Positions 6,619 through 12,779 of a stretch of 15,519 bases of DNA are shown here, one piece after another. The notes under the pieces were generated by a model. It saw only the letters and a list, made by a program, of their open reading frames with translations. It ran no database searches and was not told the origin of the DNA. The DNA comes from JACQWX01 sp041662295. Its GTDB lineage: Bacteria; Elusimicrobiota; Elusimicrobia; UBA1565; UBA9628. The first letter of the stretch is position 1. Every line of letters starts with the position of its first letter. The stretch covers positions 1-15,519 of the forward strand of contig JBAZSR010000080.1 in assembly GCA_041662295.1 (NCBI GenBank). The letters are read 5' to 3'. Made by a program: the position numbers and the translations under genes.

Positions 6619-7605
6619 GTGTTGAGCACCTCAAGAATGGTCGTCGCTGTCCTGATGACGGCAAGCGGGTGGTCCCACGCCCATGCCGCGAGGGCCGCAC
6701 CGCAGCCGAAACAGCCCGTGCTCATCTTGAGGCAGGTCCGGCACGCCGGCGTCACTTACTTCTACAAGGGTAATTGCCTGGCCTTCGACCCAAGGCTGGT
6801 TCCCAAACATGAGCGCCGTCATCAGGACGAATATGAGGTCCTGTCCAATGTCCTCGTCCTAGCCATGCGTCCCAATGGGAGTTGGGGCAAGCCGGAGATC
6901 AGGGCGCTCGTTCCGACCTGGAGGGACCGGCAGGGGATGCCCCATTCCGTCGATGTCCTGCTGCGCCAGATGGAGTTCAACGACGAACTGGAGAAGACGG
7001 GAGCGATTCACGACAGGAGTACTCCTCGAAGGCCTGAGAATCGGCATTCCGTCACAACGAGGTTCGATATCGTAGCGCTCCTGGAGACCGGCATCCTGGA
7101 CCGGCAGACCGCCCTGATCCCTTACATGAGACTCGGACTCCGGCACGAATCCCTGCAGAGAAGGTTCTGGCAACAGTGCCTCAGTCTCAAGCATGCGCCG
7201 TGTTCGGAGGGTGATTGGCCCGACGCCTTCGTCGCGTATTGGTGGGGCCTGATCGAGCGGGCGGCTGAGCGGGTGCAGGCTCTCAAGGCCAGGGCTGAGG
7301 CGCTGCCCTGGGAGCGTGCCTCGTGGGGCAGCCCCCACGACGATTGGGATGAATACTCGAAAGGAGATCCCTACGCGGGATTGAAGAACCCGCCCGTCGC
7401 GGACACGAACTTGACGCTCTATCACCGACCGATGTTCGTGTTAGGGGATCGCGAACAGCCGGAGGATCAGGTCGGGGGATTCATCCCGGGTTCGGGACTG
7501 GATCCAGGAGCCCTTGAAGGGCTGGGGATCGCAGAGAGGGAGGCTACGGAGGCGATCGCGAAGGCCGAGCGGGTCGGGCGAGAGCTCTTCGGGGAGGGAC
7601 GATGA
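6619..7605 (+). CDS. Exported protein of unknown function with an HExxH motif, first gene of operon
   Basis: This 328-residue protein begins with a GTG codon behind a near-perfect Shine-Dalgarno sequence. Residues 7-26 are a signal peptide (MVVAVLMTASGW, possible cleavage after AHA or ARA). HERRH at 64-68, followed by QDEYE, is a zinc-metallopeptidase-type motif, but I see no clear third ligand, so it may be structural or fortuitous. The middle (about 150-245) is predicted helical (RRFWQQCLSLKH, AYWWGLIERAAERVQALKARAE). The C-terminal part is loop-rich and closes with a charged helix. I recognise no family. Its stop overlaps the next start (ATGA), and it follows the attenuator-like leader at 6476-6607. 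It should act in the periplasm or outside. Confidence 0.8.
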   Translation: MLSTSRMVVAVLMTASGWSHAHAARAAPQPKQPVLILRQVRHAGVTYFYKGNCLAFDPRLVPKHERRHQDEYEVLSNVLVLAMRPNGSWGKPEIRALVPTWRDRQGMPHSVDVLLRQMEFNDELEKTGAIHDRSTPRRPENRHSVTTRFDIVALLETGILDRQTALIPYMRLGLRHESLQRRFWQQCLSLKHAPCSEGDWPDAFVAYWWGLIERAAERVQALKARAEALPWERASWGSPHDDWDEYSKGDPYAGLKNPPVADTNLTLYHRPMFVLGDREQPEDQVGGFIPGSGLDPGALEGLGIAEREATEAIAKAERVGRELFGEGR

Positions 7606-8645
7606 CACCGCCATCGAGCTGCCGAAGCCGCCGGACTCGCTTCCTCGTCGTGGCCGCGGCCATGGTCGGCGCCTTCCTCATCCTCCGTGCCTGCCTGGCT
7701 TGGTACCTCGGCCAGGAATTGATGGAAGGATGTCAACCCTGCGTCGACGCGCCATCGTGCCAGCCGATAGAGCTGACGCTCCAATTGTCGGAGCCTTTCC
7801 CTCGCGTGAACACGGCCTATTCCCTCTGGCACCGGGTCCGGCTGAAGAACGTCTCCTGCCGCAGTCTCGCAAACGTGCGGGCCGGGGACATCCATGCCTC
7901 GGGTCTCGGACCAGGCTGGGGCGGGATGGGGCTCAACCGGGTCTACCAGCGGGGCCTGTTCTTCAAGGTCTGGGGGCCGAACGGACGGGAGGTCCGCCCG
8001 TTCACGACCATCGCGCCTCCGCCAGAGCGCGATGGCGATGTCGCCGCGGTGCGGGAGTATCGGCAGCTCTGGAAAGATTCGGGGATGGCGGATGCGGCCA
8101 AGGTCCGCACCGATTTCAGCCTCCAGAACCCCATCAGCGAATTCGGAGACATCGTACCCTACTGGCCTGGCACCCCGTCCGCCGCGCATCCTGGCGACGC
8201 GCAAGGACTTCGTCCCCATAGGGACTCGGATGATCTCCCGCCGGGGACCTCGGTGGAGTCTGACCCCTCGATCCTGGCTCCCATGCGGAAAGTCGCAGGG
8301 ACGAGGACGGAAATGGGCGACGATGGGAACGCCCACTACCGTTTGGGTCATGAGTTCGTCCCTGCCCCCGCTCCTCCGGGGGTCAAGCCAGTGCCGGGCT
8401 TCCAGATCCTGACCGGATACACGTTCGACACTCCGGGTGTCTACAGGATCCAGACGTACTATTCCATGGAGGGAGTCGTCGCCAAGCGCGTCCATCCCCG
8501 TGTGAAAGGGCTTCCCGGTCCCGTGCTTAGAGTCCTGGCCATGCTGTCGAGGTTGCCTGGCCTCAATGTCCTTCCGGACCCGTCCAGGATTGATTTGTCC
8601 ATCAAGGCGACCTCCGAGACGGCGGAGTTCGAGGTGCGCCCATGA
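7602..8645 (+). CDS. Membrane-anchored protein with beta-sandwich-like regions, second gene of operon
   Basis: The protein has 347 residues. A basic N-terminus (RSRRTR) precedes one membrane segment (14-36) that probably anchors it with the rest outside. A Cys cluster CQPCVDAPSC (44-53) follows. Strand-rich stretches are IELTLQLSEPF with HRVRLKNVSC (56-86), YTFDTPGVYRIQTYYS (273-288) and IKATSETAEFEV (334-345), suggesting Ig-like or beta-sandwich domains. I recognise no family. The start has GGGGAGGG upstream and overlaps the previous stop as ATGA; the stop overlaps the next start the same way. An oddity lies at about 8180-8247: third-position GC is clearly better in the neighbouring frame, where the sequence would read RILATRKDFVPIGTRMI, so a pair of compensating frameshifts is possible. 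Confidence 0.78.
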   Translation: MTPPSSCRSRRTRFLVVAAAMVGAFLILRACLAWYLGQELMEGCQPCVDAPSCQPIELTLQLSEPFPRVNTAYSLWHRVRLKNVSCRSLANVRAGDIHASGLGPGWGGMGLNRVYQRGLFFKVWGPNGREVRPFTTIAPPPERDGDVAAVREYRQLWKDSGMADAAKVRTDFSLQNPISEFGDIVPYWPGTPSAAHPGDAQGLRPHRDSDDLPPGTSVESDPSILAPMRKVAGTRTEMGDDGNAHYRLGHEFVPAPAPPGVKPVPGFQILTGYTFDTPGVYRIQTYYSMEGVVAKRVHPRVKGLPGPVLRVLAMLSRLPGLNVLPDPSRIDLSIKATSETAEFEVRP

Positions 8646-10366
8646 CAATGGCCGCCTTCTTGCTGTCCTTCGCCGGTCTTGCCGCCGGGCAGACTCTGGC
8701 GGTCTGCCAGCCGCCTCACGACACCATCATCGATCACGGATGCCGGCCGAAGTTCCTCCCGAAGCCGAAGCCGGCCTCGATCCAGGACAAACGGGACATC
8801 ACGGCCCTGCTGCAGATTGCCCTGGCGATCGAGCAGCAAGCGGAGGCGGCCGAGGATGCGGCTCTTGCGGCTGAGAATGCCGCGCGCCATCCAATCCCTT
8901 CGGACATGAGGCGGAATGAGGAGCGCGTGGAGGCCTATCTTGCCGCCTATCGGCGGGCGCGGGTCCTGACCGGGAAGAAGTACGCCGTCTACAACAGGAT
9001 CATCCAGCGGACCTATGAGGCGTACGATCTGGAACCCCCCGTGAAGGATTTCTCGAACGATCCTTCGCTCCCGCAACACGTCCGCGGGATAGGGCCATGG
9101 CGCCCCCGGTACAGCGAGAAGGAGAAGTTCGATGAGGGCAAGAACAGATGGCGGCGCTTGAACGCTCGAGAATGCCAGATTGCCCGAGCGCAGAACAGGA
9201 AAGCACTGGGCGGCGCTCTCGATCCTGGCCCCATCGCCGGGATTACGCGACCCGACGGCACCATCGCCCTCTTCGGCAGGGCGTTCATGCGCGAGACATC
9301 CTCCATCGATCCCGGGACCGGCGTCGTGCAGACCCGGATCGTCCCAGTCGACGCGGACGAGATCGCCATGATCATTTATCATGAGACAGCCCACTGGATC
9401 CAGCGCGTCGCGTGGGCCGGTCAAACCGCGGATCCACGGACGCATTTTGCGATGGAAGAGGACGCCTACACGTTGGAGTCCGAATTCGCCTCATCCCTAC
9501 GCCTTCCGACTTCCGGGCTGCTGATGGTGGCGAAGCAGTTCGAGACGCAGAAGCTCCAGACACCTATCGCCGCCTCAAACGACTGGGTCCGCAGACAGTA
9601 TCCGAATTGGCTCGGCATCGACGGCCTGGGGAACCCGCGCCTGAGCCCGAGTTCGGACGAGGCACCGCGGCTAGACGAATTGGAGAGCGCCAAGGTCTCG
9701 GGCGAACTCTCGTTCCTCCGATCATGGGCCGAGGCCTCAGAGCACCTCGACCGCAACAGACGGGAGCGCGAGGCGCGTTGCCAGCAGGAATACGAGAAGA
9801 GAGGATGGCGTGCGCTCCGGGTGTGGACCTCCTTTGGCTGCCGCTATATGCACCCCATGGATTGTTCGCGCGCCAGCAGCGAAGTGCAGGCCAGCTGCAG
9901 ACGACTAGACTCCACGCTTCGCAGCTTTCTGTTGGAGCATTTCGTCGTGCTCCCGGCTGAGGAGATCCGGGCGGGATTGACCGAGGAAGGCCAGGAGCTC
10001 GACTCGTGCCAGCGGAGGATGATTGATCTCTTCCTCAAGGCGGAGGGACCTCTCGACGCGGCCTGGATCGTTGGTCGTCTGGACTACGAACGCTCTGGTG
10101 GGAAGCTGGGAGAGGCACTCAGGAACGTCCTGCTCCCGATTGGGGATGCAATCGAGCAGGGAACGGCGATGATTGTGCGGGGCATCTCCGCTCCTTTCAT
10201 CGCGATTTCCAAGGCTGCATCTTCCGTCGGCGGGCGACAGGTCAGAGAGGGCGACCGCACTCGCCTGGACCGTCGTGTGAACGACCCTGAACGGCCCGCC
10301 AGGGATTTGGGATTGCGGGGGCCGGCCTGGCGACAAGCCGATGAGATCGACCGAACCGGCTGGTAG
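8642..10366 (+). CDS. Exported putative zinc metallopeptidase of unknown family, third gene of operon
   Basis: The protein has 574 residues. Residues 1-18 are a short signal peptide (AAFLLSFAGLAAG). Residues 50-115 are helical and Ala/Glu-rich. The central part contains DEIAMIIYHETAHWIQ with HETAH at 247-251. AMEEDAYTLESEF follows (270-282), whose E272/E273 lie at a distance suitable for the third zinc ligand of a gluzincin-type peptidase. The preceding GTIALFGRAFMRE could supply edge strands. The C-terminal third is helical with several Cys (CQQEY, SFGC, MDC, ASC, SCQ) that could form disulfides. I do not recognise the family. GAGGTG precedes the ATG, which overlaps the previous stop as ATGA; an in-frame ATG at 8648 is an alternative. 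Peptidase activity is inferred from the motif only. Confidence 0.82.
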   Translation: MTMAAFLLSFAGLAAGQTLAVCQPPHDTIIDHGCRPKFLPKPKPASIQDKRDITALLQIALAIEQQAEAAEDAALAAENAARHPIPSDMRRNEERVEAYLAAYRRARVLTGKKYAVYNRIIQRTYEAYDLEPPVKDFSNDPSLPQHVRGIGPWRPRYSEKEKFDEGKNRWRRLNARECQIARAQNRKALGGALDPGPIAGITRPDGTIALFGRAFMRETSSIDPGTGVVQTRIVPVDADEIAMIIYHETAHWIQRVAWAGQTADPRTHFAMEEDAYTLESEFASSLRLPTSGLLMVAKQFETQKLQTPIAASNDWVRRQYPNWLGIDGLGNPRLSPSSDEAPRLDELESAKVSGELSFLRSWAEASEHLDRNRREREARCQQEYEKRGWRALRVWTSFGCRYMHPMDCSRASSEVQASCRRLDSTLRSFLLEHFVVLPAEEIRAGLTEEGQELDSCQRRMIDLFLKAEGPLDAAWIVGRLDYERSGGKLGEALRNVLLPIGDAIEQGTAMIVRGISAPFIAISKAASSVGGRQVREGDRTRLDRRVNDPERPARDLGLRGPAWRQADEIDRTGW

Positions 10367-10388
10367 GCCCGAATTTCGGCGTTGACCT

Positions 10389-10397
10389 CCCCCCCCC
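10389..10397 (+). repeat. C9 homopolymer in intergenic DNA
   Basis: Nine consecutive C bases lie 23 bases after the stop of the metallopeptidase gene and about 50 bases before the promoter of the GH13 gene. Such tracts can slip in replication, but nothing obvious depends on the length of this one. Confidence 0.8.
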
Positions 10398-10422
10398 GAC
10401 ACGCAGGACCCAGACGGACCTA

Positions 10423-10439
10423 GGCCCATTGAGTGGGCC
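10423..10439 (+). promoter_or_regulatory. GGCCCA/TGGGCC palindrome, shared with the 4466 site
   Basis: GGCCCA (10423-10428) pairs with TGGGCC (10434-10439) around a 5-base loop. No good T-run follows (GGCTTTCCCC). It might terminate the operon ending at 10366. However, the same motif at 4466 lies between divergent genes at nearly the same distance (85-89 bases) from a start codon, so a regulatory role for the downstream gene is at least as likely. Confidence 0.4.
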
Positions 10440-10445
10440 GGCTTT

Positions 10446-10487
10446 CCCCTCATGGCCCAGGTGCCTGCAATCTTCGCGAGCTATCAT
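10446..10487 (+). promoter_or_regulatory. Promoter of the GH13 gene at 10512
   Basis: The block CCCCTCATGGCCCA (10446-10459) is followed at the usual distance by TATCAT (10482-10487). The -35 hexamer itself is poor (AGGTGC). The predicted start of transcription is about 10494, which places it after the ATG at 10452 and supports the start at 10512. Confidence 0.45.
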
Positions 10488-10511
10488 TCCAATAGGGAAG
10501 GGGAGAGGACA

Positions 10512-12707
10512 ATGTCCTGGGATAAGAAAATAAAGAAGACGGTCGCGACGATCCTTGTCGCGTCCCTGCTGACAGCCCAGCAGGGACTTTTCGTTTCCGA
10601 GGCCGTCGCGCAGGTCGTGGCCGGCCCCGCGGTCAAGGCGGTTCCCGCGGCTCAGACCGGGACAGCCGGGCTCTCGATGGCTGCCGGCCGCTCGAACGCC
10701 GGTTCCCAAGTCTCCGTCACCCCCGGGCTCAACCTCTCCCTCTCCGGACTGCCGACGATATCCGCCCCTGCGGTCGTCTCCCCCTCTTTCGAGCCCGCGA
10801 TCTCGGCCGTACCCTCGGCACTGCCGTCCGCGGCCGCCCTGCCCGCGGCCGCCCTGCCCGCCGCCGCCCCATCCCGCGGCAGCGTCAAGACCGCTCTCCC
10901 GGCCCCTGCCATCGGGACCCCGGTCCAAGCCCCGGCCCAGGAAGCCCCCCGCGCGGCCCCCGATGATTCGGACATCCCCAACTCCGCGCCTGTCGGCGAC
11001 TACGTCACCGAGGGACTGCGCCTGGCCAAGAAGGTCACCGAGCGCGTCCCCTTCGAGGCAGAGGCCGCGTTCCTCACCCCGAAGAACTACGACGAGCCCA
11101 TCAGCTATCCGGTCGAGTACCCGGCGGACGCCCCCTCGGCCCTCTCCGAAGTCGAGCTTGAGCCCGCGCCGGACGCCAAGTACACCCCCTCCCCGGAGGA
11201 CTGGTCGGACGAGGCCGTCTACTTCCCGCTCATCGACCGCTTCAACAACAGCGCGGACAGCAGGCCCGTGGGCGACCCGAGGAACGGCCGCGCCCGCCAC
11301 GGCGGCGACTTGAAGGGCCTCATCGCCAAGCTCGACTACATCAAGGAGGCGGGCTTCACCACCCTCCTCATCAACCCGGTCTTCGTGAACGCTCCGGACG
11401 GCTACCACGGCTACTCCCCCCTGCACTTCATGGGCATCGACCCGCACCTGGGCACCATGGAGGACTTCAAGACCCTGGTCAAGGAACTGCACAAGCGAGG
11501 GATGTACCTGGTCTTCGACCTGGCCATCAACCACGCAGGCGCGGTCTTCGAGTACAAGGGCAACGCCGAGTGGGAAGGGATGGACAAGCCCCAGAAAGAG
11601 ATCTCGAAGTGGAACTACGAGCTCTATCCCAACGAGCTCAAGGACCCCAAGCAGTTCAGCCGCCGCGGCGTGCTCAACAACTGGGACGACCCGGACCAGA
11701 AGGTCAACGCCGATTTCCCGCCCTACCAGCGCCGCTTCGACACCGCCAACCCCGAGACCCAGGACATGATCATCCAGGTCGCGAAGTGGTGGATCAAGGA
11801 AGCGGATGTGGACGGCTTCCGGCTCGACGCGTACAAGCACATCGCCCCCTCTTTCTGGCCCCGCTTCCACCGCGAGGTCTCGGCCTACGCGGCCAAGCTC
11901 GGCAAGAAGAACTTCTTCAGGCCCGGCGAGATCCTGACGCACGTCAACGAGGAGATCGCCGGAGCCATGGGCCCGGACGGCATCAACGCGGCCTACAACT
12001 ACCCGGACTACCTCAAGAGCCTCCAGGCCATGCAGGGCCGCGCCCCGACCCGCCTCTTCGAGGAGAGCCTCGCCGCGAACCTGGAGGTCCTCGGGGACGC
12101 GACCAGGAGCCTGCTGCACTTCATCGACACCCAGGACACCTACCGCTTCCTCGACAAGAGCACCCCTCTCGGCGTGCTCTGGGTCGCCCTCTCCTACGTG
12201 CTCTTCTCCATGGGCATCCCCCTGGTCTACTACGGGACCGAGCAGGCCTTCCGCCAGGCCCACGTGGGGCACTACGACCCCCGCAACCGCGAGGACATGT
12301 TCCCCGAGGGGAAGTACAAGTCCGAGAGCAGCGCCGGCGACCAGTTCAACACCGCCTCCCCCACCTTCCAGCACCTCAAGAAGCTGCTCTCCGTGCGCAA
12401 GGACCTCCCCGCCCTGCGCCGCGGCGAGCAGTACGTGCGCTGGGCTGACCAGAGCGGGCCCGGCATCTACGCCTTCAGCCGCATCTACAAGGGCCAGGAA
12501 GTCGTGGTCGTGATGAACACCGCGGGCGAGTCCCGCTTCGCGGACTTCTGGGTGGACAACAACCTCACCCCAGCCGGCACCACGCTCAAGGACCGGCTCG
12601 ACGGCAAGTACAAGGTCGCGACCTACGGCCCCCAGGGCGGGGGCTCCAAAGTCGCGGTGGAAGTCCCTGCCTACGGCGTGCGCGTGCTGGTCCGGCCCGC
12701 GAAGTAA
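10512..12707 (+). CDS. Secreted alpha-amylase-family protein (GH13) with altered region IV
   Basis: The protein has 731 residues. Residues 1-34 form a signal segment ending in EAVAQ, 35-150 an Ala/Pro/Val spacer with three AAALP-type repeats, and 150-225 a Pro/Glu-rich linker. The GH13 barrel starts at EAVYFPLIDRF (234-244). Region I is DLAINH (336-341), region II GFRLDAYKH with nucleophile D439, and region III PGEI with acid/base E473. Region IV reads FIDTQD (537-542), with D542 kept but Gln541 (codon 12132-12134, CAG) where amylases have His. A short beta C-domain ends the protein. The start at 10512 is chosen because GGGGAGAGG lies just upstream, the signal peptide begins there, and the promoter lies downstream of the earlier ATG at 10452. 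It is expected to bind or cleave alpha-glucans outside the cytoplasm; catalytic efficiency is uncertain. Confidence 0.92.
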   Translation: MSWDKKIKKTVATILVASLLTAQQGLFVSEAVAQVVAGPAVKAVPAAQTGTAGLSMAAGRSNAGSQVSVTPGLNLSLSGLPTISAPAVVSPSFEPAISAVPSALPSAAALPAAALPAAAPSRGSVKTALPAPAIGTPVQAPAQEAPRAAPDDSDIPNSAPVGDYVTEGLRLAKKVTERVPFEAEAAFLTPKNYDEPISYPVEYPADAPSALSEVELEPAPDAKYTPSPEDWSDEAVYFPLIDRFNNSADSRPVGDPRNGRARHGGDLKGLIAKLDYIKEAGFTTLLINPVFVNAPDGYHGYSPLHFMGIDPHLGTMEDFKTLVKELHKRGMYLVFDLAINHAGAVFEYKGNAEWEGMDKPQKEISKWNYELYPNELKDPKQFSRRGVLNNWDDPDQKVNADFPPYQRRFDTANPETQDMIIQVAKWWIKEADVDGFRLDAYKHIAPSFWPRFHREVSAYAAKLGKKNFFRPGEILTHVNEEIAGAMGPDGINAAYNYPDYLKSLQAMQGRAPTRLFEESLAANLEVLGDATRSLLHFIDTQDTYRFLDKSTPLGVLWVALSYVLFSMGIPLVYYGTEQAFRQAHVGHYDPRNREDMFPEGKYKSESSAGDQFNTASPTFQHLKKLLSVRKDLPALRRGEQYVRWADQSGPGIYAFSRIYKGQEVVVVMNTAGESRFADFWVDNNLTPAGTTLKDRLDGKYKVATYGPQGGGSKVAVEVPAYGVRVLVRPAK
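10829..10869 (+). repeat. 15-base tandem repeat encoding AAALP
   Basis: Two exact copies of CGCGGCCGCCCTGCC (10829-10843 and 10844-10858) are followed by a diverged third copy. They encode the Ala-Ala-Ala-Leu-Pro repeats in the spacer of the GH13 protein (residues 107-120). The repeat number could vary without breaking the frame. Confidence 0.85.
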
Positions 12708-12727
12708 GGCCGAAGAGCCCCTCTCCT

Positions 12728-12754
12728 CCATGGGCCCTCGGACCCATGGTTTTT
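12728..12754 (+). terminator. Intrinsic terminator after the GH13 gene
   Basis: CCATGGG (12728-12734) and CCCATGG (12743-12749) form a 7-pair stem with an 8-base loop, followed by TTTTT (12750-12754), 20 bases after the GH13 stop. The same bases overlap the C-rich promoter block of the next gene, so the site may serve both purposes. Confidence 0.65.
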
Positions 12755-12773
12755 CTCCCTCCCGTGATATCAT
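12734..12773 (+). promoter_or_regulatory. Probable leaderless promoter of the ferredoxin gene
   Basis: GCCCTCGGACCCA (12734-12746) stands 34 bases before TATCAT (12768-12773). Six bases separate the hexamer from ATG 12780, which puts the start of transcription on the start codon. No Shine-Dalgarno sequence is present. Confidence 0.45.
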
Positions 12774-12779
12774 GACCCC

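Noticed and set aside
6423..6755. Minus-strand 110-codon open frame with Cys pairs across the leader region
   Set aside because: It spans the promoter, hairpins and signal peptide of the plus-strand gene, has no ribosome binding site, and resembles no family.
8642..8710. Lipoprotein signal at Cys22 of the third operon protein
   Set aside because: The residues before the Cys are LAV, which do not fit a lipobox (small residue needed at -1). An ordinary signal peptide is more likely.
10452..10511. Upstream ATG extending the GH13 protein by 20 residues
   Set aside because: The predicted promoter lies between this ATG and 10512, the signal peptide starts at 10512, and a strong ribosome binding site precedes 10512.
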